DNA from: Kistimonas sp964291485
Lineage (GTDB): Bacteria > Pseudomonadota > Gammaproteobacteria > Pseudomonadales > Endozoicomonadaceae
NCBI GenBank assembly: GCA_964291485.2
Contig: OZ220224.1
Span: 1,798,001-1,862,000 of the forward strand
DNA: 64,000 nucleotides
Direction: 5' to 3'
The position numbers and the translations under genes were made by a program. Within the stretch, counting starts at the first letter, position 1. Each line of letters begins with the position of its first letter. Below are positions 10,154 to 19,008 of the stretch, one piece after another. Under the pieces are notes generated by a model, which was not told the origin of the DNA, made no database searches, and was given only the letters and a program-made list of their open reading frames with translations.

Positions 10154-12496
10154 TTATTCCTTCGGCAGCTCGTTCGTAGATGCCTTCTGCGCGGCTTCCT
10201 GCTCAAGGCAGGCTGACAGTGCTGCATCCGCCTGTTGTGCCTCGGCTTCTGCTGTCTTCAGTGCCTGTTCCAGAACTGCTGTATCATCATCGGAAGCATT
10301 CTCCAGCGCACGCCGGGCTTTCTTGGCCTTGGCCCAGGCCATGGCGCTCTCGATTTTGTGCTTCTTGGCGGCATCACTCAACGGGGCGCGTTTTAGCTTG
10401 GCTGGCTTCTCTTCATCAGAAGCGGTTGTCTCGCTGGTGGCAGGTTGAGCCAGTGCCTGCTCACGTTCGGCCAGTATCTGGCGACAATGTTCGACTTTCA
10501 GCTTGAGCGCCTCGGTCTGATCATTGTCGATCTCCAGTGCTTCCGCCAGGGAACGTTCGGCCTTGCGGAGTTCGGCGCGGGCCATAGCCAGTTCAATCTT
10601 CAGCTTCTTCTGATCGTCACTCAGGGGCGGTTTGGCCGCTTTCTCTGCCTTAGGGGGGTGTGCGTCTGAAGTGGCTGCCGACTCGTTAGTGTCACCCGCA
10701 CGATCAAAATCCTGCTGTAGTTGTGCCTGTTGTTCACACAGGCGATCAATATCTGCACGAAGTTTAGCGGTAGTTTCCGGCTCGCTGTCGTCCAGTTGAG
10801 CGAGTGTTCGCTCGGTTTTCTTCAGTTGGGCATTGATCATGGAGAGCTGTATCTTCAGCTCTTTCTGCTTAGGGTTCAGTGTTGGACGCGCCTTGCGTAC
10901 AGGCTCGCTCGCGGGTTGTCCGGCAGCTGCCTGCTTGCGAGCTTTTGCCCGTTCAATCGCGGCCTGGATAGCATCCTGTTTACCCGCATCTGCTGTCGTG
11001 TCAGACGGTTTGGCCGGAGCCGACTTTTCTGCTTCCCGTGCTGCCTTGAGCTGGGCGGCGCGTTCAGCGTTGGCTTTGCGTTTCGCTTCTTTTTCTGCCG
11101 CTACACGTTCCAGACGCTGCTGACGGTTTTCGAAGCGGCGCTTGGATTGTTCGGCCTTTTCGTGTTTTGCCTGCTGCAACCGGATCTGGTCCTTGCCGGC
11201 ACGGAAATACTGCACCAAGGGAATAGTGCTGGGGCAGACATAAGAACAGGCGCCACATTCTATGCAGTCAAACAGGTTATGGTGTTGCAGTTGATCGTTA
11301 TTGGCGGCTTTTGCATGCCAGTAGAGTTGTTGTGGCAACAGGGAAACCGGGCAGGCGACAGCACAGTCACCACAGCGGATGCAGGCCCGAGCAGGAGGCG
11401 CTGCCGGGAATTCCTGGGTCGTACCGGCAATCAGGCAGTTGGTGGTTTTGATGACCGGGATATCTGTGCTATCCAGGGTGAATCCCATCATGGGGCCGCC
11501 CAGGATCAGGTTATTCATCAGGTTCTGCCTGAGACCGGCAAAGGCCAATAGATCCTTCGCCGGGGTGCCGATGCGTGCTTCAACGTTTTGTGGTTGTGAC
11601 AGTGCATCCCCTGTCAGGGTAGTGATGCGCGAGATCAATGGTCTGCCCAGGATGATGGCGTCATGGATCGCCGCGATCGTCCCGGTGTTGTAGCAGAGAA
11701 TGCCGATATCGACCGAGCGTGCATCGCTGGGGACTTCTTGTCCTGTCAGCAGGTAAATCAGTCGTTGTGCGTCGCCGGACGGGTATTTGGTCGGTACGGT
11801 AACCACCTGGTAAGCGCGATCCCGGCAGGCACGTTCCATCGCTTTGGCGGCCTCGGGCTTATTGTCCTCAATGCCAATGAGAACCTGCTCCGGATGCAGC
11901 AGGTGGCACAGGATATCAATACCGCTGACAATGCGATCGGCATGTTCACGCATCAGCATGTCATCAGCAGTGATGTAGGGTTCACACTCGGCGCCGTTGA
12001 CGACCAGGGTATGAATCTTGTCTTCATTTCGGGACGCCATCTTGACGGCGGCAGGGAAACCGGCGCCACCCAGACCGACAATACCGGCGTCGTAGATGCG
12101 TCGAACCAGCGCCTGATGATCTATCACCGTATAATCCGGTTCCGGAAAGAGTTCGCACCAGCGGTCTTCACCATCACTGGCCAGTACGATGCAGGTTTCG
12201 GTCAGCCCGGAGGGATGGGGCACTTTACGAGCTTCAATTGCCGTGATGGTGCCAGAAGTCGGCGCATGCACAGGTGCACTGACAAAGCCACTGGCACGGG
12301 CCAGCAACTGGCCTTTCAATACACTGTCACCAACCTTGACCAGTGCCTGGGCCGGTGAGCCGGAGTGCTGGTTCAATGGCAACACATATTCTGCCGACAG
12401 CGGTGGCGTAGCGATGGCTGTCCGGGTCGATTGCTGTTTGTTTTCCGGTGGGTGAACGCCACCCGGGAATTCATGAATAGTGATCAGGTTACTCAT
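10154..12496 (-). CDS. rnfC: Electron transport complex subunit RnfC/RsxC with long Ala/Lys/Glu tail
   Basis: A 780-residue peripheral subunit that carries the NADH/FMN site and two 4Fe-4S clusters. It begins with EFPGGVHPPENK, then has a glycine-rich nucleotide-binding stretch (GLGGAGFPAAVK) and the NGAECEPYITADD motif. The cluster motifs are CIRCGDCAVACP and CIECGACSYVCP, about residues 375-425. From about residue 470 the protein is a charged coiled-coil-like tail with three diverged units of the pattern K-x-LKI-x-LAMARAELRKAERSL. Such tails vary in length between species. Its ATG overlaps the rnfB stop by 4 nt (ATGA). The long open frames on the opposite strand are shadows of this repetitive sequence. 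Confidence 0.96.
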   Translation of the reverse strand: MSNLITIHEFPGGVHPPENKQQSTRTAIATPPLSAEYVLPLNQHSGSPAQALVKVGDSVLKGQLLARASGFVSAPVHAPTSGTITAIEARKVPHPSGLTETCIVLASDGEDRWCELFPEPDYTVIDHQALVRRIYDAGIVGLGGAGFPAAVKMASRNEDKIHTLVVNGAECEPYITADDMLMREHADRIVSGIDILCHLLHPEQVLIGIEDNKPEAAKAMERACRDRAYQVVTVPTKYPSGDAQRLIYLLTGQEVPSDARSVDIGILCYNTGTIAAIHDAIILGRPLISRITTLTGDALSQPQNVEARIGTPAKDLLAFAGLRQNLMNNLILGGPMMGFTLDSTDIPVIKTTNCLIAGTTQEFPAAPPARACIRCGDCAVACPVSLLPQQLYWHAKAANNDQLQHHNLFDCIECGACSYVCPSTIPLVQYFRAGKDQIRLQQAKHEKAEQSKRRFENRQQRLERVAAEKEAKRKANAERAAQLKAAREAEKSAPAKPSDTTADAGKQDAIQAAIERAKARKQAAAGQPASEPVRKARPTLNPKQKELKIQLSMINAQLKKTERTLAQLDDSEPETTAKLRADIDRLCEQQAQLQQDFDRAGDTNESAATSDAHPPKAEKAAKPPLSDDQKKLKIELAMARAELRKAERSLAEALEIDNDQTEALKLKVEHCRQILAEREQALAQPATSETTASDEEKPAKLKRAPLSDAAKKHKIESAMAWAKAKKARRALENASDDDTAVLEQALKTAEAEAQQADAALSACLEQEAAQKASTNELPKE

Positions 12497-13095
12497 GCAG
12501 CCTGATCCCCCGGTCCGGACGCGGGCCGGCGGTCAGTAGCAATCAGTTGTTCCGGTGGAACGGGCAGGCTCCATGCCCAGCTTTTTGTTGTCACTTCAAG
12601 CGGTACCATATCGATACAGTCTACAGGGCAGGGTTCGACACAGAGGTCACACCCGGTGCACTCATTGACGATAACCGTGTGCATTTGTTTCGCGGCGCCA
12701 AGGATCGCGTCCACGGGACAGGCCTGGATGCACTTGGTGCAGCCGATGCATTCGTCTTCCCTGATATAGGCGACCATGGGTGGTTTTTCAGTGCCGTGTT
12801 CGCCATCCAACGGAACCGCTTCCACATCGAGCAAGTCAGCCAGTGCGTTGATGGTGCTTTGGCCACCCGGTGGGCAACGGTTAATCGCCTCGCCGTTGGC
12901 AATGGCCTCCGCGTAGGGGCGGCAGCCGGGATGGCCACACTGGCCACACTGGGTTTGCGGCAGCAGTTCGTTGATCTGGTCGACAATCGGATCGCCTTCC
13001 ACCTTGAATTTTTCTGAGGCAAACCCTAACAGTGCGCCAAAAATCAGGGTCAATGCCAGCAGGGCGAGAATCGCGGTAATGATGATATCCAACAA
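12493..13095 (-). CDS. rnfB: Electron transport complex subunit RnfB/RsxB (ferredoxin-like)
   Basis: A 200-residue iron-sulfur subunit. An N-terminal membrane anchor (residues 3-25) is followed by the CGQCGHPGCRPYAEAI cluster motif with a distal RCPPGG Cys. Then come two 4Fe-4S motifs, CIGCTKCIQACPVD and CTGCDLCVEPCPVDC. It accepts electrons from soluble ferredoxin and passes them to the membrane part. It sits second in the operon, overlapping rnfC by 4 nt and 7 nt downstream of rnfA. Confidence 0.97.
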   Translation of the reverse strand: MLDIIITAILALLALTLIFGALLGFASEKFKVEGDPIVDQINELLPQTQCGQCGHPGCRPYAEAIANGEAINRCPPGGQSTINALADLLDVEAVPLDGEHGTEKPPMVAYIREDECIGCTKCIQACPVDAILGAAKQMHTVIVNECTGCDLCVEPCPVDCIDMVPLEVTTKSWAWSLPVPPEQLIATDRRPASGPGDQAA

Positions 13096-13102
13096 CGCCC
13101 CC

Positions 13103-13699
13103 TTACAGCTTGATCAGGCCGGTAAAGCCCATGAAGGCCAGGGACATCAGGCCGGCGGTAATCATACCGATGGCCGCGCCGCGGAAGGGAACCGGGACAT
13201 CAGCCACGGCGATCCGTTCACGCATGGCGGCAAACAAAACCAGCACCAACGAGAAGCCGATGGCTGCACCGAAACCGTAGGTGGCCGAGTCCACAAAACT
13301 GCTGTGCATACGGTTACTGTTCAACAGCGCGACCCCGAGCACGGCACAGTTACTGGTGATCAGTGGCAGGAATACACCCAGTACCCGGTAGAGGAGTGGG
13401 CTGACCTTTCGTACCACCATCTCGGTAAATTGCACGACAACGGCGATTACCAGGATAAACGACAGGGTTTTCAGGAACTCGAGACCCAGCGGAATCAGGA
13501 TATATTCGTAGGTGATGTAGCTGCAGATTGACGCCAGGGTGAGCACGAAGGTGGTCGCCATGGACATACCCATGGCTGTTTCCAGCTTGTTGGAAACCCC
13601 CATAAACGGACATAGCCCGAGAAACTGCACAAGGACAAAGTTGTTGACCAGTATTGCGCTCAACAGGATAAGCGCCAGCTGGGTCACGGTTTCGGTCAT
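13103..13699 (-). CDS. rnfA: Electron transport complex subunit RnfA/RsxA
   Basis: A 198-residue membrane subunit that opens the rnfABCDGE operon. LVNNFVLVQFLGLCPFMGVSNKLETA and the TSNCAVLGVALLN motif hold the paired cysteines that coordinate the intramembrane cluster shared with RnfE. I chose the ATG at 13697-13699 because MTETVTQLALILLSAILVNNF matches the usual family N-terminus and GGTGAG lies just upstream. The longer frame back to 13750 would add 17 residues absent from relatives. Gene order A-B-C-D-G-E is the canonical one. Confidence 0.95.
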   Translation of the reverse strand: MTETVTQLALILLSAILVNNFVLVQFLGLCPFMGVSNKLETAMGMSMATTFVLTLASICSYITYEYILIPLGLEFLKTLSFILVIAVVVQFTEMVVRKVSPLLYRVLGVFLPLITSNCAVLGVALLNSNRMHSSFVDSATYGFGAAIGFSLVLVLFAAMRERIAVADVPVPFRGAAIGMITAGLMSLAFMGFTGLIKL

Positions 13700-14046
13700 G
13701 ACTCTCACCGATAGCTGCAAGGCAGCCGGTATCTCACCGGGCTGCGACAAGCACTGTTTACCTTAACGTCGCAGTAACAGGCGACGCGGCTCCTGGTAAC
13801 AGTGCACTTTATTATATGGCGACCCGCGCCTGAGCCGGTCTATTATCCGGCAGGGCGTTATTCCATACAATAGCGGTTGGTTATCTGATCAAGCATATTT
13901 GGTTATATGCTTATGGGTGTTGCGGTTTACACTGCCAAGGTTGAACTGTCTACAGGCAGGTGATATTCCAGCCGCGAAATTATAAGGTTTTGAATGAAAA
14001 ACACCAGTGGTCGGTAGGCTTGCCCGTTGGACAAGTGAACAGGCTA
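13700..14046. other. Region between rnfA and the acyltransferase gene
   Basis: This 347-base region should contain the rnf promoter near its left part. It also lies just past the 3' end of the acyltransferase gene. I see no open frame with coding character and no clear terminator. Confidence 0.45.
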
Positions 14047-16170
14047 TTACGAAGCGCTTCTGGGCATGGGGTGCAGTGCTTTTAACTCATCAATCACTTG
14101 CGTGAAAGCGTGCTCGAATTCCGCCGCTTTCTCCTTGCTTTCTTCGTTATAACTGATCGTCGAGCGAAACGCATCATTATCAGGGTAGTAGGCAATTCCG
14201 AGTCCATCGTCTTCGACGGGGCCAAACAGGAAGCGCTGGATAGATGGAGATACTACGCAGGACGTTGAGAGAGTATTGGTAGTGATCAAGGCCTTGAACA
14301 AAGGGTTTTCAAACAGTCTGGGCATTTCAGAAATACCGAGTTCCTTGCCAAATTTTTCCCAGATTTTCCTAAGTGCGAACAGGTGTCGGACAATCCCCTT
14401 ACATGACTTGCAGGCTGTAATTTTTTGACTGTGTTTTTGAGCCGCCTTTTTCAGCAGCTTTTGTTTTTGTTCGTGGGTTGTTAGCGGATCTTCTAATCCA
14501 TTAGCCAGAGCTATCGTTTCGGGTGACCAGCTTCGCAGGCATTCTGTACGGCCCAAATGAAGGTGGCGCATGGCGACCGCTTCATAGGTAGGCACCATGG
14601 ATTTCCAGACACGCCAGGCCGCTACCTGAATGGTTACCTGGTAAAAAGAATCCGGACTGATTTTGAAATGGTCTTTCAGGGGGCTGCGGCCAACGCCAGG
14701 GATGTTGGTTTCCTTAAGATGAGTCTTTTGGATGGCTGCCTTAAAGCATGAACGCTGTGTTTCAATCGATTCTTTGAGTGACGGATGAATATCCCAGTTC
14801 AGCTTCTGCGGGATGGGTTCCAGGTCGCCTTCTTCCGGTGTTTTAGTGCTGAGGTTTTCGTTGATGCGATTGAAAAGTGGGATATGAGCATCTGCATCAG
14901 CCGGTGTGTGTTCAAGGACGGCGCCGATTGTGCCATTGGTTTGCATGGTAATCTGCACCGTTTTGTCAAACCAGCGATCGTAGCCATGACCGGCCAAACA
15001 TTGGCGGGCGGCAGGATCGGGATTGGTATCTTGGGGATCGGCTGCCCGATCGCTGTCAAGACAGATGCAGCAGAAAGCGTTGTCGACCTGTTGCATAAGG
15101 CGAGCATTCTTGTCGCTGTCCTGAAGAAGCTGCGTCTGAAGTGTGGCGCACGTGTCCCGATCGACAGCGGTCAGTGGTGTCAGGTCAACCGCTGACCGAG
15201 TGGGCTTCTTTGTCTGCAGAAAGGCTAACTGTTTGGCCAGGTGGGAGCGTTTGATTCGATTGCCGTTATTCTCGGCAATTTGCAGGGTGTGCATATGGCC
15301 ACCGGATAGCACGAGAATATGTTGCTCTTGATTGCTTGGGGCTCCCTCTTGTGTGCAAGGTTTCAGGAAGTCCTCGCCCTTGGCGGGTTTACGATTATTG
15401 AATAATCTGAAAACTTGATCCATGCAAACTGGATGCTGTTTTTGGTCGCGTGTTGTGTACGTGTCCTGCGGCAGCGTTTCTGTTTGAATTTGGTCATAGT
15501 GTTCATAAGCAGCGAGTATGACATCAGCCAATTGTTCATGGTGTGGTTGTTCACGCCATGTGCTTTTGTCGAATTCGACGGCAAAGCTGACATTGATGGG
15601 GGTCGCATCCCTGGTCTTGAGATACATTTCATCCCAAAAAGGTTTCAACCATCCATGCGTTTTTTTGGATTGTTCAAGCAGTTTTTTTTGAAGTGTTTTA
15701 GCGAACCCTGTTTTGAAATCAGCCAAGTCTTTTTTAAAGATTTTATGGTGTTGTTTCAGCTTTGGATCTATTTCTGTGGCTTCAATAGCCATTCTGTTCA
15801 GTTCCTTGAGCGTATGCCTAACAGTTGGCACCTCCCATTGAGGTGGACTCTTGTATTTAACCTTAGTGATCTTGCGTGCCCGAGAGGATGAGCTTGCTAT
15901 CAGTGATTCGGCAGATGCTTCCGATGTGAGCCTTGCTGCTTTTTCAGGACGTGTTGTCTCGGCCTGATGATACTCGGTTTGACGCTTACGAGCTGAGAGT
16001 CTTGGCGATTTTCTGGGAAGTGTTGTTTCGGTCTGAGGAAGCTCGGCTTGACGTTTAAGGGCTGAATGCCTTAGTGATTTTCTGGGAGGCGCAGTTCCCG
16101 CCTCCTTCCAATCTGCTGGACGTTTACGGAAGGGGATGCTTGTTTGCTGTCCACTGACCTTCATAGCCAT
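14047..16170 (-). CDS. Choline/carnitine O-acyltransferase-like protein with basic N-terminal repeats
   Basis: 707 residues. From about residue 110 to the end it follows eukaryotic carnitine acyltransferases: VPTVRHTLKELNRM, THGWLKPFWDEMYLKTR, ETLPQDTY ... HPVCMDQVFRLF, FCCICLD, YDRWFDKTVQI, GAVLEHTPADA with the catalytic His at H421, YEAVAMRHLHLGRTECLRSW, the C-terminal LSTSCV, and FGPVEDDGLGIAYYP. In the family this His transfers acyl groups between CoA and carnitine or choline. The first 100 residues are different: two basic units of the pattern RKS-x-R-x-SA-x-KRQ-x-E plus a third partial one, rich in Lys/Arg and Ser/Thr and resembling nuclear-targeting sequence. The gene stands alone. Such acyltransferases are rare in bacteria, so acquisition from a eukaryote and possibly action inside the host are inferred. 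The acyl acceptor is unknown. At first sight the CCICLD region can be mistaken for a RING finger. Confidence 0.85.
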   Translation of the reverse strand: MAMKVSGQQTSIPFRKRPADWKEAGTAPPRKSLRHSALKRQAELPQTETTLPRKSPRLSARKRQTEYHQAETTRPEKAARLTSEASAESLIASSSSRARKITKVKYKSPPQWEVPTVRHTLKELNRMAIEATEIDPKLKQHHKIFKKDLADFKTGFAKTLQKKLLEQSKKTHGWLKPFWDEMYLKTRDATPINVSFAVEFDKSTWREQPHHEQLADVILAAYEHYDQIQTETLPQDTYTTRDQKQHPVCMDQVFRLFNNRKPAKGEDFLKPCTQEGAPSNQEQHILVLSGGHMHTLQIAENNGNRIKRSHLAKQLAFLQTKKPTRSAVDLTPLTAVDRDTCATLQTQLLQDSDKNARLMQQVDNAFCCICLDSDRAADPQDTNPDPAARQCLAGHGYDRWFDKTVQITMQTNGTIGAVLEHTPADADAHIPLFNRINENLSTKTPEEGDLEPIPQKLNWDIHPSLKESIETQRSCFKAAIQKTHLKETNIPGVGRSPLKDHFKISPDSFYQVTIQVAAWRVWKSMVPTYEAVAMRHLHLGRTECLRSWSPETIALANGLEDPLTTHEQKQKLLKKAAQKHSQKITACKSCKGIVRHLFALRKIWEKFGKELGISEMPRLFENPLFKALITTNTLSTSCVVSPSIQRFLFGPVEDDGLGIAYYPDNDAFRSTISYNEESKEKAAEFEHAFTQVIDELKALHPMPRSAS

Positions 16171-16251
16171 GCTCTCTGCCTATTCCAATACAGGAGTTAT
16201 GACAGCATGAGGGGCACGGAAGTTCTGACAACGTTGACAGGCTGTGCAAGG

Positions 16252-16273
16252 CTCATTATCCCTAGATAATGAG
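16252..16273. terminator. Perfect hairpin downstream of rnz
   Basis: A 9-bp perfect stem (ctcattatc / gataatgag) with loop ccta lies 5 bases past the rnz stop codon. No long T-run follows on the minus strand, so it may be a terminator or an mRNA 3'-stabilising hairpin. Confidence 0.45.
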
Positions 16274-16278
16274 TGTCT

Positions 16279-17274
16279 TTATCGCTGCGATTGGTGTAAT
16301 GACAGTGTTTTTGTCCGTCCTAACCTGAATGTATCGAAATCGTTGGCAAGAAACAGCGTGCCGGTAAAAAAGCGTCTCGCTTCCTGTTCGACTTCGTTCA
16401 GGGATCGGCTATTACTGGTAGTCGCGCCTTTGATGGTCTGGTACCGGGGGCTGAAATGCGTCAGGATCAGGTTGGGCAGAGACGTGTCGGCACAGGTTTG
16501 CGCCACCTGTGCGGCCGTGCTGTGTTGTATTTTGACGGCCAGCTGTTGGTAGACCTCTTCCGTGTAGGTGGCTTCATGCACCAGAAGATCGCAATCCCCC
16601 AGGTACGACGCCAGCCGTTTTGGATCTTCGTTATCGCCCGCGATGATCACGATTCGACCGGGTGTGTCAGGCAGGCAGTAACTGGTTCCTGATACGGTTC
16701 GGCCATCATCCAGTATGAGGGTTTCCCTGTTCTTCAGTCGGCCGAAGAGTGGTCCTTCCGGTATGCCGTCAGCAATAGCCAGTGATTTATCAAATGCACC
16801 CGGGAAGTCAGGTTCTTGAATGTGAAACGCAAAGCTGGTGATGTTGTGCTTCAGGGGAATGGCGGTAATGGTGTGGTTCTGCCAGGTTTGTACGCCACCG
16901 TCCTCGGATAGCTCGATAATCTCAAGCGGAAAATCCAGTGACAGTTGAGAGTGGAACATGACGGCCTCAAGCATCGCTTTCAGGCCTTGGGGACCAATGA
17001 TCGTTAATGCCTGATGCTCAGGCGAGAGCGTCGTCATGGCACGGCTGGCCAGTAGCCCGGGCAGACCATAACAATGGTCACCATGCAGGTGCGTAATCAG
17101 TATCAGCCCCAGTCGTGCGACGGATAGCGGGCATCGTAGCAAACGGTGCTGGGTGCCTTCACCGCAGTCAACCAGAATCCACTGGCGTACCTGCTCCGGT
17201 TGCAGGGCCCGTGCGGTCACATTGCGGTGTCGGGTCGGTACTCCGGCTGAAGTACCCAGGAAAGTCAGTTCCAT
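16279..17274 (-). CDS. rnz: Ribonuclease Z
   Basis: A 331-residue metallo-beta-lactamase-fold endonuclease that trims tRNA 3' trailers in the cytoplasm. MELTFLGTSAGVPTRHRN is the RNase Z signature start. The zinc-binding HLHGDH motif follows, then further ligands in the LVHEATY and LTHFSPRY segments. Length fits the short (ElaC/RNase BN) bacterial form. The gene is single and divergent from dps. Confidence 0.95.
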   Translation of the reverse strand: MELTFLGTSAGVPTRHRNVTARALQPEQVRQWILVDCGEGTQHRLLRCPLSVARLGLILITHLHGDHCYGLPGLLASRAMTTLSPEHQALTIIGPQGLKAMLEAVMFHSQLSLDFPLEIIELSEDGGVQTWQNHTITAIPLKHNITSFAFHIQEPDFPGAFDKSLAIADGIPEGPLFGRLKNRETLILDDGRTVSGTSYCLPDTPGRIVIIAGDNEDPKRLASYLGDCDLLVHEATYTEEVYQQLAVKIQHSTAAQVAQTCADTSLPNLILTHFSPRYQTIKGATTSNSRSLNEVEQEARRFFTGTLFLANDFDTFRLGRTKTLSLHQSQR

Positions 17275-17462
17275 GAAGGCTCGGTTATCCAGAAGTCATG
17301 TGACAGTGGTGATCTTACACTGACAGCTTGGCGAGCGCCGTCAGCCGTGTCTGAGTTATAAGAAAACCTTATCAGATAATTAATTTTAATTTATTAGCAG
17401 TGATGCCTCTTCAGGCATATCTTTCGTTTCAACAAGTTGTTTGATGAAAGAGGAATGCTCTC

Positions 17463-17933
17463 ATGAACAAGAACCTGATTGGTCTTGAAGTGACCCATAG
17501 CGCTGCCATCGCTGAACAGTTGAACCGCCTGCTGGCCAGCTACCAGGTGTTGTATATGAACAGTCGCGGGTATCACTGGAATATCCGGGGCGGTAGCTTT
17601 TTCCAGCTGCATCAGAAGTTCGAAGAGATTTATACCGATCTACAGAACAAAGTGGATGAGATTGCCGAGCGTGTCGTGACCCTGGGGCACACACCTGAGC
17701 ACAGCTTCACAGGTTACCTGGAGCACAGTGAGATTGCCGAGCATACTAATGTGACGGATGGTAAGGCTTGCGTCAGTAACCTGGTGGATAGCTTCAGCAA
17801 GGTGTTGGTTAAGCAGCGTGAAATCATGTCCATGGCCAGTGACGCCGGTGATGAGGGTACAGTAGCGCTGATGTCCGACTACATTCGTGAGCAGGAAAAA
17901 CTGCTGTGGATGCTGAATGCTTATCTGCAATAA
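17463..17933 (+). CDS. dps: Dps family ferritin-like DNA-protection protein
   Basis: A 156-residue four-helix protein expected to form a 12-mer that oxidises and stores iron at subunit interfaces and protects DNA under starvation or peroxide stress. The ferroxidase ligands appear in YHWNIRG (His), the QKFEEIYTDLQNKVDEIAERV helix (Asp/Glu), and the spacing to the later REQEKLLWML helix fits the family. GAGGA precedes the ATG by 8 nt. The N-terminus has no long basic tail, so direct DNA binding is uncertain. A strong terminator follows. Confidence 0.93.
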   Translation: MNKNLIGLEVTHSAAIAEQLNRLLASYQVLYMNSRGYHWNIRGGSFFQLHQKFEEIYTDLQNKVDEIAERVVTLGHTPEHSFTGYLEHSEIAEHTNVTDGKACVSNLVDSFSKVLVKQREIMSMASDAGDEGTVALMSDYIREQEKLLWMLNAYLQ

Positions 17934-17948
17934 CGCGTTACTGATTAA

Positions 17949-17987
17949 TAAAAAGCCCGCTGACCATGAAGGTAAGCGGGCTTTTTA
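17949..17987. terminator. Bidirectional intrinsic terminator between dps and the EamA gene
   Basis: The stem taaaaagcccgct / agcgggcttttta gives a GC-rich core flanked by A-run and T-run on both strands, so it can end transcription of dps and of the convergent transporter gene. Confidence 0.9.
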
Positions 17988-18001
17988 TTATGTGTACATC
18001 G

Positions 18002-18886
18002 TCAGGCAGTGGCTCTTTCGGCCCTGGCCGAGAAAACCTGGTTGATGGCGACAGCGGATAAAATAACAGCCAACGCAATCCATGTGGTACCCGGCAAGAT
18101 TTCGTGATTAATGGTCGCCCCCAGCACTACACCAAAGAGGGGAACCAGGTAGTTGCTGAAAGATGCAAAGACTGGCCCTGCACGCTGAATCAACACCATG
18201 TATAGGAAGTAAACGACACCCGCACACATCAGTCCCAGATAAACGACTGCAGTCAGGCTTTCAGTGCTGGGCGACAGGGTTGTGGGCGGCACAATGAGGC
18301 TGGCAATCACCAGCAGTTGTGAGGCAGCGGCAACCAGGACATTCCGCGCGACCATCAGGGGGTGGCTGCCCTCAATACGCTTGAGCATCAGCAGTGCAAT
18401 CGCGAAGCTGCCCGAAGCGCCAACGATGGCCAGTGCGCCGATCAATGAACCGTTGCTGTTGCCAGCAATCAGCTGCGGGTAAAACAACAGCAGCAGTCCG
18501 GCAAAGCCAACCACAACACTGGTAATGCCTGTCAGTGTGATACGGGCACCGGCAACCAGCAGGGGCGCCAGCAAAATGGTAAAGAAGGGAATGGTGCCCA
18601 TCAGGATGGCGGCAACGGCGGTATCCATGTACTGCTGTCCCCAGGCCACAAGAACAAAGGGCAGGGTGGCTTCCAGGAAACCCACCAGGTGATACATTTT
18701 CCAGTTGCTTTTTTCGCTCTTAAGGTTAAGCAGGCGGCAGACCAGCAGCAGGGTCAGGCAGCCAACCAGTGCCCGGCCGGCACCGACCCAGACAGCTGGC
18801 AGGTCAGCCACAGCCATCTGTTGGAACAGGAACTGAGAGCCCCAGATCATGCCAATACCCAGCAGAAACAACAGATTCTTAAACAT
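18002..18886 (-). CDS. EamA/DMT-family transporter
   Basis: A 294-residue inner-membrane protein with about ten hydrophobic helices in two EamA halves. Landmarks are IGMIWGSQFLFQQMA at the start, WGQQYMDTAVAAILMGTIPFFTILLAPL in the first half, and the second-half YFLYMVLIQRAGPVFASFSNYLVPLFGVVLGA with a final EILPGTTWIALAVI. Members export small metabolites such as amino acids; the substrate cannot be read from sequence. It is divergent from a LysR regulator 122 nt away, the usual arrangement for an exporter under local control. Confidence 0.9.
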   Translation of the reverse strand: MFKNLLFLLGIGMIWGSQFLFQQMAVADLPAVWVGAGRALVGCLTLLLVCRLLNLKSEKSNWKMYHLVGFLEATLPFVLVAWGQQYMDTAVAAILMGTIPFFTILLAPLLVAGARITLTGITSVVVGFAGLLLLFYPQLIAGNSNGSLIGALAIVGASGSFAIALLMLKRIEGSHPLMVARNVLVAAASQLLVIASLIVPPTTLSPSTESLTAVVYLGLMCAGVVYFLYMVLIQRAGPVFASFSNYLVPLFGVVLGATINHEILPGTTWIALAVILSAVAINQVFSARAERATA

Positions 18887-19008
18887 AACTTTTATCCAGA
18901 CGCATTCTGCGCGCGATGATAGTGCGCCTGTAATAATGAATAAAATGAATACTCGGCATTGTGATATGCTTGATTTCGATAGCTTTATTTGCCCGAGATG
19001 TGCCTGCC

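Noticed and set aside
10721..12358. Several long plus-strand frames opposite rnfC
   Set aside because: They mirror the Ala/Lys/Glu-rich RnfC tail and its FeS region; no motif, start context or independent similarity.
15030..15100. CCICLD-type Cys cluster in the gene at 14047 read as a RING finger
   Set aside because: The surrounding sequence aligns with the carnitine acyltransferase core, where this is a buried strand; no second zinc-ligand pair at RING spacing.
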